DNA of 9,754 nt, taken from positions 1 to 9,754 of the forward strand of contig CAKSAI010000101.1 in assembly GCA_934434905.1 (NCBI GenBank). Direction: 5' to 3'. How positions within the stretch are numbered: position 1 is the stretch's first letter; each line of letters opens with the position of its first letter. The notes under the pieces are model-generated. The model was not told the DNA's origin. It did no database searches and saw only the letters and a list, made by a program, of their open reading frames with translations. Made by a program: the position numbers and the translations under genes. Shown here in pieces: positions 1 to 7,700 of this stretch. The stretch comes from an uncultured Lachnospiraceae bacterium (lineage in GTDB: Bacteria; Bacillota; Clostridia; Lachnospirales; Lachnospiraceae).

Positions 1-1133
1 ACCTGGTGGTATCGGTGATGCCGAATTCCGGGTATCCCGGAAGCCTTCGGGAACGGGCGAATTATCGGGAGAACGTGGATTACTTCTGCGAGAATATGAA
101 GGAACTGGCGGCACTGGGCGTGAACTTCATGGGTGGCTGCTGCGGCACTTCGCCGTCCTATATACGGCGGCTTAAGGAGCATGTAAGACTTGACAAGCCA
201 CGGCGGACGCATCGCGCGGGCAGTGTTTCCGGCGGACAGACCGTGCAGAAGGAGCGGAATGAATTCTATCAGAAGCTTCATGAATCAAAGAAGCCGGTGG
301 TAGTGGAGCTGGATCCGCCTTTTGATGGAAACGATGAGAAGATCATCCGTGCGGCATTGCTTTTAAAGGAGGCTGGAGCAGACATGCTGACCTTCGCGGA
401 TTCTCCAATGGGGAAGATGCGGGCGGACTCCCTGATGACCGGAGTGAAGATACAGCGGGAGCTGGAGATCCCGGTCATGCCCCACGTAAGCTGCAGAGAC
501 CGGAACCGTCTCGGCATGGGAGCTGCCTTCTTGGGAGCTCATATGAATGGCATACGCAATCTGCTGCTGGTGACCGGAGATCCGGTGCCGGGAGGAGCGA
601 GAAGCGGGACATCGCCGGTGTATGATTTCAATTCCATCACGCTGATGGAGTATGTACGGCAGATGAACCTGGAATATTTTCAGGAGGATCCCATCGTCTA
701 TGGGGGAGCATTGAATTACGGGCGCGCCAATCTGGACAAGGAGATCGAACGCATGAAGCGGAAGATCGAGGCCGGGGCCAGCTATTTCCTGACCCAGCCC
801 ATCTACAGCCGGGAGGATGTGGAGCGTATCGCCTACGTGAAGGAGCATGTGGATACGAAGATTCTATGTGGGATCATGCCATTAGTCAGCTACCGCAATG
901 CCTGTTATATGAAAAATGAGATGTCCGGCGTCCATGTGCCGGAGGAAGTGGTAGCCCGTTATCACAAGGATATGAGCCGTGAGGAGGGCGAGGCTGTCGG
1001 AGTAGCTGTTGCACTGGAGACGCTGGAGCAGCTTGCACAGATCGGGGACGGAATTTATTTCATGGTTCCCTTTAACCGGGCGTCGATGATAAGTACAATT
1101 ATGGAACAAATGAGAGAAAAGGGTGTACAATGA
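1..1133 (+). CDS. Bifunctional homocysteine S-methyltransferase / methylenetetrahydrofolate reductase (5'-truncated)
   Basis: The reading frame is open to the left edge (first whole codon at 3), so the start lies outside the window; the GTG at 6 is internal. The visible part begins at the end of a homocysteine-binding domain: the GGCCGT motif with the paired zinc-binding cysteines is encoded at 132-149 (Cys codons 138-143). The first zinc Cys would lie upstream. After a basic linker a MetF-type TIM barrel runs from about 290 to the end, with VVVELDPP (likely catalytic-region Glu at 306-308), a CRDRNR segment and the VTGDP flavin/folate loop (Asp at 579-581). The MTHFR half reduces methylene-THF to 5-methyl-THF; the Hcy half transfers a methyl group to homocysteine. 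About 376 residues are visible, against roughly 600 usual for this fusion (YitJ-like). It overlaps metH by ATGA, implying translational coupling. Identification is firm; the physiological methyl donor of the Hcy half is not visible. Confidence 0.93.
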   Translation, partial: LVVSVMPNSGYPGSLRERANYRENVDYFCENMKELAALGVNFMGGCCGTSPSYIRRLKEHVRLDKPRRTHRAGSVSGGQTVQKERNEFYQKLHESKKPVVVELDPPFDGNDEKIIRAALLLKEAGADMLTFADSPMGKMRADSLMTGVKIQRELEIPVMPHVSCRDRNRLGMGAAFLGAHMNGIRNLLLVTGDPVPGGARSGTSPVYDFNSITLMEYVRQMNLEYFQEDPIVYGGALNYGRANLDKEIERMKRKIEAGASYFLTQPIYSREDVERIAYVKEHVDTKILCGIMPLVSYRNACYMKNEMSGVHVPEEVVARYHKDMSREEGEAVGVAVALETLEQLAQIGDGIYFMVPFNRASMISTIMEQMREKGVQ

Positions 1134-3739
1134 GTAATCTGCGGGAAAGACTGAAAAAAGAAATATTGTTTCTGGATGGAGCGACCGGGACGAATCTGCA
1201 GCGGGCGGGAATGCCTGCGGGCGTCTGCCCGGAGCTGTGGATTCTTGAGCACCCGGACGTGCTGATAGAGCTTCAGAAAAACTATATCCGGGCAGGAAGC
1301 CAGATCATTTATGCGCCTACCTTTTCCGGAAATTCCGTGAAGCTCAAGGAGTACGGTGTCAAGGAAAGCGTAAAGGAGATCAATCAGCGTCTGGTGGCAT
1401 TGAGTAAGCAGGCGGTGGAGGAAGCTTCCCACCGATGCCTGGTTGCCGGAGATATCACCATGACGGGACAGCCGTTGGCTCCTATGGGAGAGATGGACTT
1501 CGAGGAGCTGGTAGATATCTATAAAGAGCAGGTGACTGCTATCGCCGAGGCAGGAGCAGATCTCATTGTGGTAGAGACCATGATGAGCATACAGGAGTGC
1601 CGGGCGGCAGTTCTGGCAGTGAAGGAGGCCACGGATCTTCCGGTATTTGTGACTATTACTCTGGAAAATAGCGGCAGAACACTCTATGGTACGGATCCGG
1701 TAACGGCGCTGATCACCATGGAGGCTCTTGGCGTGGACGCCTTCGGGCTCAACTGTTCCAGCGGGCCGGATACGATGCTGCCGCTGATCCGTGAGATGGC
1801 ATCCTATGCGACGGTTCCGCTGATCGCCAAGCCCAACGCAGGGCTGCCAAGACTGGAAAATGGCAGGACTGTATTTGACATGCCAAAGGATCCCTTCGCA
1901 GACGGTATGAAGAAGCTGGTGGAGGCAGGAGCCTCTGTGGTGGGCGGCTGCTGCGGAACGGATCCTTCCTATATTGAGGCTATGAGGAGAAGTATTTCAG
2001 AACGCAGCAGGAAAAACGGCAGAGACACCGGAGCTGGCGATACAGGCATGGATATCGAGGCTGGCATTGTTGGCAGGGAAGCCGGAGCTGGCAGTATCGG
2101 CGGATCACGCCGCAGGCTTCTCTCCTGCGAGCGGAGCTTTCTGGAATTTACCCTGGACGGGCCTTTTCATATCGTCGGCGAGCGCATCAATCCTACCGGA
2201 AAGAAGAAGCTCCAGGCGGAGCTTTTAGCCGGAAGCCTTGATATGGCCTGCGACATGGCCAGAGATCAGGTGCGGCAGGGGGCTTCCATCCTGGATATTA
2301 ACGTGGGGATGGGCGGAATCGATGAACAGGCCATGATGCTTAGGGTGATCGAGGAGGCAGGTCCGGTGGCAGGGATACCGCTTTGCATCGATTCCAGCAA
2401 TCCTGAAGTGATCGCGGCAGCGTTGCGGCGCTATCCGGGACGAGCCCTGGTGAACTCTGTCTCCTGTGAAAAGGTCAAGATTGAGAAGCTTTTGCCCATT
2501 GTAAGGAAGTATGGAGCGATGTTTGTCCTGCTTCCGCTGAAGGATAACGGCCTTCCGAAGAATCAGGCGGAGCGCTGGGAGAACATTCAGTATGTGTGGG
2601 AGAAGGCACGTGCGCTGGGCTTTGCCAAGGAGGATATTGTTGTGGACGGGCTGGTAGCGGCTGTGGCCGCGGAGCCTATGGCGGCCAGAGATACTCTTGC
2701 CACTGTTGCACGCTGCCATCAGGAGGGCTTTGCCACCATCTGCGGACTTTCCAATATTTCCTTCGGTCTGCCGGAGCGGAGCTATGTAAATGCCGCGTTC
2801 CTGTCTATGGCTATTGCCCAGGGGCTGACTATGGCTATCTCCAATCCCTCCCAGGAATTGTTCCAGCGCAGTCGCTTTGCAGCGGATCTGTTGATGGGTA
2901 AGGATCTGGCGGCAGTGCGGTATGTAGAGGACTGCCAAAAGCAGAGGGAGCTGCAGGAGAAGCAGCCGAAAAGCTCCGGTGCAGGGCATACGGAAAGTCA
3001 ACCTTCAGGCTCCGGTGCAAGACATACGGAAAGTCAACCATCAGGCTCCGGAGCAGAACATGCGGAAAGCCAATCCTCAGGCTCCGGTGCAGGACATACA
3101 GAGAGTGGAAATCAGCTACGGGAAGCCATCCGTCAGGATGTACTGAAGGGGCGGGCGAAGCAGGCGGCAGAGCATATCGGCGAGGCACTCAGAGTCGGTG
3201 AGCCTGCGAAGGAATTGCTGGATCAGGTGTTGATCCCTGCCATCAATGAGGTTGGGGAACTGTTCAACCAGCAGAAGTATTTCCTGCCCCAGTTGATCCT
3301 GAGCGCCAAGGCTATGGAAGAGGGCGTCGCTGTCTTAGAACCGGTGCTCATGGAAGCGCAGGGAGACAGCCAGGGACCGACAGTTGTCATCGCCACGGTC
3401 AAGGGAGATATCCATGATATCGGCAAGAACCTGGTGGCAATGATGATGAAAAACTACGGATTTCGTGTCTTCGACCTGGGGAAGGATGTGGACAAGGAGA
3501 CCATAGTTGCTGCCGCCAGGGAGCACCATGCGGATGTTATCGGTCTGTCGGCACTGATGACCACCACCATGACGTATATGAAGGAGGTCATAGAGGAAGT
3601 GCACCGTCAGGGACTGGATGTGAAGGTCATTGTGGGCGGTGCAGCAGTCACGCAGGATTACGCCACACAGATTGGCGCGGACGGCTATTCTGAGGATGCG
3701 GTAGGAGCCGTGGAGCTGGTGAAGCGGTTGATGGGGTGA
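1130..3739 (+). CDS. metH: Cobalamin-dependent methionine synthase, without reactivation domain
   Basis: The enzyme moves the methyl group of 5-methyl-THF through cob(I)alamin to homocysteine, making methionine in the cytoplasm. Domains in order: Hcy-binding barrel, about 1-290, with zinc ligands Cys209 (GLNCSS), Cys274 and Cys275 (GGCCGT); pterin-binding barrel, about 340-605, opening with VGERINPTG at 349; B12 cap helices, about 662-745; B12-binding Rossmann domain, about 750-869, with DIHDIG at 760-765, where His762 is the lower cobalt ligand, plus VIGLSALM and VIVGGAAVT. The 869 residues end straight after the B12 domain. The C-terminal AdoMet reactivation domain of E. coli MetH (about 1220 aa) is absent, as is common in Clostridia, where it is a separate protein. 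No candidate for it lies in this window. Both linkers, 301-327 and 614-661, are tandem repeats. The start follows AAAAGGG (1117-1123) and overlaps the upstream stop. Confidence 0.95.
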   Translation: MSNLRERLKKEILFLDGATGTNLQRAGMPAGVCPELWILEHPDVLIELQKNYIRAGSQIIYAPTFSGNSVKLKEYGVKESVKEINQRLVALSKQAVEEASHRCLVAGDITMTGQPLAPMGEMDFEELVDIYKEQVTAIAEAGADLIVVETMMSIQECRAAVLAVKEATDLPVFVTITLENSGRTLYGTDPVTALITMEALGVDAFGLNCSSGPDTMLPLIREMASYATVPLIAKPNAGLPRLENGRTVFDMPKDPFADGMKKLVEAGASVVGGCCGTDPSYIEAMRRSISERSRKNGRDTGAGDTGMDIEAGIVGREAGAGSIGGSRRRLLSCERSFLEFTLDGPFHIVGERINPTGKKKLQAELLAGSLDMACDMARDQVRQGASILDINVGMGGIDEQAMMLRVIEEAGPVAGIPLCIDSSNPEVIAAALRRYPGRALVNSVSCEKVKIEKLLPIVRKYGAMFVLLPLKDNGLPKNQAERWENIQYVWEKARALGFAKEDIVVDGLVAAVAAEPMAARDTLATVARCHQEGFATICGLSNISFGLPERSYVNAAFLSMAIAQGLTMAISNPSQELFQRSRFAADLLMGKDLAAVRYVEDCQKQRELQEKQPKSSGAGHTESQPSGSGARHTESQPSGSGAEHAESQSSGSGAGHTESGNQLREAIRQDVLKGRAKQAAEHIGEALRVGEPAKELLDQVLIPAINEVGELFNQQKYFLPQLILSAKAMEEGVAVLEPVLMEAQGDSQGPTVVIATVKGDIHDIGKNLVAMMMKNYGFRVFDLGKDVDKETIVAAAREHHADVIGLSALMTTTMTYMKEVIEEVHRQGLDVKVIVGGAAVTQDYATQIGADGYSEDAVGAVELVKRLMG
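2030..2110 (+). repeat. Degenerate 27-nt tandem repeat (3 copies) in the first MetH linker
   Basis: Three units start at 2030, 2057 and 2084 with near-identical openings (GGAGCTGGC, GAGGCTGGC, GGAGCTGGC). They encode GAGDTGMDI, EAGIVGREA and GAGSIGGSR, a nine-residue xAGxxG pattern. They form the linker between the Hcy-binding and pterin-binding barrels (residues 301-327). The reading frame is kept because the period is a multiple of three. Confidence 0.75.
2969..3112 (+). repeat. 36-nt tandem repeat (4 copies) in the second MetH linker
   Basis: Four 36-nt units start at 2969, 3005, 3041 and 3077. They encode a 12-residue unit close to SGSGAxHTESQP (residues 614-661): KSSGAGHTESQP, SGSGARHTESQP, SGSGAEHAESQS and SGSGAGHTESGN. 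The middle units are closest at the DNA level, which suggests recent slippage or unequal exchange. The tract is flexible, Ser/Gly-rich and lies between the pterin-binding barrel and the B12 cap, the hinge that must swing during catalysis. Confidence 0.95.
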
Positions 3740-3764
3740 TTTTGGAAAAGTTTCAATTTAAACA

Positions 3765-3795
3765 TACAGCAATCCTCCTGTTTTTGCATATGGTA
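3765..3795 (+). promoter_or_regulatory. Possible sigma-K-like promoter for the DUF2935/oxidase unit
   Basis: CATATGGTA at 3787-3795 matches the Bacillus sigma-K -10 consensus CATAnnnTA at every fixed base. A weak -35 candidate, TACA at 3765-3768, lies 18 nt upstream, slightly longer than the usual 16-17. Transcription would start near 3802, inside or just after the hairpin loop, giving a leader of about 22 nt without the left arm, so the ribosome binding site would be free. The match is short and could be chance; no convincing sigma-A promoter was seen in this gap. Confidence 0.35.
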
Positions 3796-3824
3796 AGAAA
3801 AGTGCAAAAATCAGGGGGATTTTT
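3771..3824 (+). terminator. 18-bp hairpin: metH terminator and/or RBS-sequestering leader structure
   Basis: The left arm AATCCTCCTGTTTTTGCA (3771-3788) pairs with the right arm TGCAAAAATCAGGGGGATT (3803-3821). All 18 left-arm bases pair, with one T-G wobble (3776/3816) and one bulged T (3811), around a 14-nt loop. It is followed by TTT and then the ATG of the next gene at 3825, so the T-run after the G-tract is TTTTT (3820-3824). The shape fits an intrinsic terminator for the metH operon. The right arm is also the Shine-Dalgarno tract (AGGGGG) of the downstream gene, and the left arm contains CCTCCT, identical to the 16S anti-Shine-Dalgarno core. Read-through RNA from metH would therefore hide the downstream ribosome binding site. 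Confidence 0.7.
3813..3818 (+). promoter_or_regulatory. Ribosome binding site of the DUF2935 gene, inside the hairpin stem
   Basis: AGGGGG lies 6 nt before the ATG at 3825 and fixes that start over the in-frame ATG at 3837. It is fully paired in the 3771-3821 hairpin, which makes it unusual. Confidence 0.75.
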
Positions 3825-4718
3825 ATGGAATTATATATGGTGCAGTCTCTGGAGACACATTTGTTTTTCGGAAGGATCATGAAGGAACATTCGCTGTTCT
3901 TGGAGGCAGGATTTCCGGCCAAGGAGGCAGAATGGATTCGGCGTGCCCAGTGGTTTCGGGAGGAGTTTGAGAGGTTTCTGGCGGAGGTAGTCACAGTCAG
4001 CGATGGAAATGTACGCCAGGAGGTTTTAGATTCCGGGGAAGTAGTGACGCCCTTTACAATGTTTGCGGAGAAGAAGACGGTTCAATACACGGGAATTCCC
4101 ATTGATTCCGCGATCACGCTGGCGGAGCAGCGGCTGCGTCCCCTGGCGGGCGGGGGTGTCTACAGCGAACTGCGGCGGAAGATTCGAAGACTTAATCAGC
4201 GGGCGCTTCAGCTGCTTGCAGGGCTGATCCGTCTGAAGGAAGAGGCGCTGGAGGGAATGCTTAAGTGCAGTCTCTACACCACCAATTACCCGTTGCTGCT
4301 TAAGCATATTACGCGGGAGGCGAAGCTGTACCAGTCGTTCTTGCTCCATCTGGAGCGGTTTGGCATGCTCTGTCCCAGAGATATGCGGGATCTGGAAGTG
4401 TTCTGGAATCAGATCATGATGGAGCATGCGCTTTTCATCCGGGGACTCTTAGATCCATCGGAGGCGGCATTGATTGCCACGGCGGATGAATTCTCCAAGG
4501 AATATGCCGTGCTGCTTACGGCGGCCAGGGAGGCGGATGAAAGGACTATGGCAGAACTGACGGCTCGGACGAAGCAGGAGACAGAGCGCTATCGGGACTT
4601 CAAGGCAGCCGGTGCCAAGGGGATCAACGGGTGCGAGATCACATCCATCATTCTGCCGCTGCTGGCGGATCATGTGCTGCGGGAAGCCAATCATTATCTG
4701 CGGATCCTGGAAGGGTGA
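3825..4718 (+). CDS. DUF2935 ferritin-like helical protein
   Basis: The 297-residue protein has the hallmarks of the DUF2935 family: two tandem all-helical halves, each opening with a similar helix. These are SLETHLFFGRIMKEHSLFL (E21-H22) near the N terminus and VFWNQIMMEHALFIRGLLDP (E200-H201) in the second half. Other family signatures are PFTMFAEKKT with TGIPID (E82), KHITREAKLY (H161, E165) and the C-terminal LLADHVLREANHYLRIL (H283, E287, H290). The repeated Glu/His pairs on helices resemble a ferritin-like metal site, so a di-metal (iron or manganese) centre is likely but inferred; the family has no settled biochemical role that I know of. There is no signal peptide or membrane segment, so it is probably cytosolic. 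It lies 10 nt before the multicopper oxidase start, so the two are probably co-transcribed and act together in metal handling. Confidence 0.9.
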   Translation: MELYMVQSLETHLFFGRIMKEHSLFLEAGFPAKEAEWIRRAQWFREEFERFLAEVVTVSDGNVRQEVLDSGEVVTPFTMFAEKKTVQYTGIPIDSAITLAEQRLRPLAGGGVYSELRRKIRRLNQRALQLLAGLIRLKEEALEGMLKCSLYTTNYPLLLKHITREAKLYQSFLLHLERFGMLCPRDMRDLEVFWNQIMMEHALFIRGLLDPSEAALIATADEFSKEYAVLLTAAREADERTMAELTARTKQETERYRDFKAAGAKGINGCEITSIILPLLADHVLREANHYLRILEG

Positions 4719-4723
4719 GGGGG
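4716..4723 (+). promoter_or_regulatory. Ribosome binding site that decides the oxidase start
   Basis: TGAGGGGG overlaps the stop codon of the DUF2935 gene and lies 5 nt before ATG 4729. This selects that start over the in-frame ATG at 4612, whose 39 extra codons overlap the DUF2935 gene and encode an unrelated Cys/Ile-rich stretch. Residue numbers for the oxidase count from 4729. Confidence 0.8.
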
Positions 4724-4728
4724 CGGCC

Positions 4729-7700
4729 ATGGAATTGTGTCATTATGATCGTACAAAAAAGGAGCGGGTATTCCGGGTCGAAGCGATAGAGATTCCCATC
4801 GTGTACAATCGTTTTGGGGATCATGACCCGGATGGATTATTGTATGTGTTAAGTCAGGACGCGGAGACGGTGCGAAGAGAGGCAAAGGAGGCTTTCCTTT
4901 TTGACCCTCCCCAGCCGGCAAAGTGCGTGCAGCCATTGGTGATCCGTGCCAATCTGGGGGACCGGATCCTGGTTCATTTCTCCCATAGCCTGTCCCGGAG
5001 ACTGTCCATGCATGTGCAGGGGCTGTCCTATGACGTGCGGACCTCCGACGGAGCCAGCGTGGGCAACAATCCGGATACCACAACGGACCGTGAGATCACC
5101 TATTGCTGGTATGCGGATCAGGAGGGTGTGTTCCTGTTTAGCGATATGGGAGATACCAGAAGCGGTGAGGAAGGAACCAATGTACACGGGCTGTTCGGTG
5201 CCATCATCGTGGAGCCGCCGGAAGCTGTCTGGCTGGATCCGGAAGATGGGGAGCCTCTTGAGAGCGGACTTTTTGCAGACATTTATACACCGGGGCAGAA
5301 GGCTTTCCGGGAATATGCAGTATTTTTCCATGACGAGCTGGAGATTAAGAATAAGGCCGGGGAGCAGCCGACAGACCCTCACACCGGGCTGCCGTCAGCA
5401 ACTACCGGAATCAGCTATCGTTCCGAGCCCATGCGCAACCGTATGCCGCTGACCGATGGCCATGCGGATGAGATGAAAATGCCGGAGACGTTTGCGATGG
5501 AAGGTGAAATGGATGGAGCAATGGACAATTCAGTGGACAGCGGGGAAGATATCTCTATGAGCTCCTGGGTATACGGGGATCCGGCGCCGCCGATCCTGAA
5601 GGCTTATGTGGGGGATCCGTCCAAGATCCGCCTGGTTCACGGGGGGATCAAGGAGACCCATGTGTTTCATCTGCACAACCATCAGTGGCGGCTGGAAGGG
5701 GAGAATGAGCGTTCCAACATCATAGATTCCATATCCATCAGTCCCCAGGAATGCTATACGCTGGACATCCTTCATGGAGCGGGAAGCCTCAACGGAATGA
5801 TCGGCGATGCGATCTTCCATTGTCATCTGTATCCCCATTTTCACGAAGGAATGTGGACGCTGTGGCGGGTGTACGATCGTCTCCAGGACGGAAGCGGACA
5901 GTTGCCGGACGGCGTCAGGATCCCGCCGCTTATGCCCTTGCGAGATCGGCCACTGCCACAGGGAAAGGATGCGGAGCATCCCGGCTATCCGAATTTTATC
6001 AACGGTATCTTCGGGGAGCGGCCTTTGCAGCCGCCGCTTGGTATTCTGAATCCGGATGGCAGCAACAAGATTGAGCCAACGGAGCTGGAGCAGGCTAATT
6101 TCGTGAAGTGTTTTGCACCGGGTGCGCTGTATACGGAGAGCTGTCCCTGTCATGCGGGCGAGTGTGCAGAAGGTCTAAAAAATAACGAGACTGCGGAAGA
6201 GGAAGGGGAAGGAACAGAGGATGTTGTTGATGCGCAGAGGATTAAAGTGTTCGAAATTGCCCTTGTGCAGGCAAGAATCACTTATAACAAGTTTGGATGG
6301 CATGACCCGCAGGGGAGATTCTTCGTGACAAAGGAGGAACTGGAACGCCACGGCGGTCTGGAAACCTATATTCGCAAGGTGGAGTGTCAGGAGATCCAGG
6401 TTGAGCCGTTGGTGGTCCGGGCTAATGCAGGGGAGTGTATTGAGATCCGGCTTACCAACCTGCTGCCGGAGATGCTGATGGAGAGCCCCTTCCAGATGGA
6501 AACCATCACGGACATTGCGGGATATCATATCCATCTGGTGAAGTTTGACACCATTGTGTCCGATGGCGCAGCCAATGGCTGGAACAATATTGCCGGGGCG
6601 CGAAAGTACGAGACGCTGATCGAACGCTTCTTCGCGGATACGCAGCTCAATACGGTGTTTTTCCATGATCACCTGTTTGCCAATTCCCATCAGATGCATG
6701 GCGTGTTTGGCGCGCTTCTTGTTGAGGAGGCGGGGGCGACCTTTCACGATATCCGCACCGGGGAAGAGCTGTCCTGCGGAACGAAGGCGGTGATCCGACG
6801 GCGCGATGGCAGTTCCTTCCGGGAATTCGCGCTGTTCGTCCATGACTTTGCCTTTCTGTTTGACCGGGACGGGAAACCTTTAAATCCGCCGGAGGTTCCG
6901 GGCGGTCATGACGATCCGGGGGTGATGGGCATCAATTATCGGTGTGAGCCCATGCCGGAACGGCTTTCCTGCTGCAAGGATGCCGCATATCTGTTCAGCT
7001 CACTGGTTCACGGAGATCCGGCAACACCGATCCTGGAGACGTATCCGGGGGACGAGATGCTGCTGCGGCTTCTGGACGGCGCCCATGAGGAGCAGCATTC
7101 CTTTAATCTTACGGGCATGTACTGGCAGAAGGAATTAAATGACAGCCATTCGCCATTGGCGGCAGCCCAGACCATCGGTATCTCCGAGGCCTTTAATTTC
7201 CGCATCGATAAGCCGTACGGAAGTGGGGATTACCTCTATTATTATGGTGGGATTGACGATGTGTGGCTGGGACTCTGGGGAATTGTAAGAGCCTATGAAC
7301 GGGAACAGCCCTGCTTAAAGCCGCTGTGCCAGGGAAGAGCGCGTATCCTTCCTCTGCCGCCTTGCCCCGGTATGAATGCGGTTGTCCGAAAATACGAGGT
7401 TGCGGCCATTCAGACCGATATCCAATACAATCGGTACGGAGACCATGATCCCGATGGACTGGTGTTTGTGCCCGCGGAGGATGTGGAGATGATCCGCTGC
7501 GGCAAGCGGGAAGTGAAACCGCTGATCCTGCGGGCCAATGTGGGAGAGTGGATCGAGGTTACGCTGCACAATCTCTTTGAGAAGGAGGTGCCTTACTTTG
7601 ACTATCCGCGGGTGCCGCTGGATCGGGCATACAAGCCTTCTGTGCGGGTGTCGTTAAATCCGCAGTTCCTGCATTACGACGCGACGGATTCCGGTATTAA

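Noticed and set aside
6..20. GTG at 6 or ATG at 18 as the true start of the first gene
   Set aside because: The frame is open upstream and the visible protein begins inside a homocysteine-binding domain, so the gene is cut by the window.
2225..3001. Long minus-strand frame (258 aa) opposite metH
   Set aside because: It lies wholly opposite conserved MetH domains, has no recognisable protein motif, and is explained by codon bias of the GC-rich + strand gene.
4612..4728. N-terminal extension of the oxidase frame to ATG 4612
   Set aside because: It overlaps the DUF2935 gene, has no cupredoxin character, and a strong ribosome binding site precedes ATG 4729.
5530..6843. Minus-strand frames opposite oxidase modules 1 and 2
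   Set aside because: They are shadows of the copper-site coding region, with no plausible ribosome binding sites and low-complexity translations.
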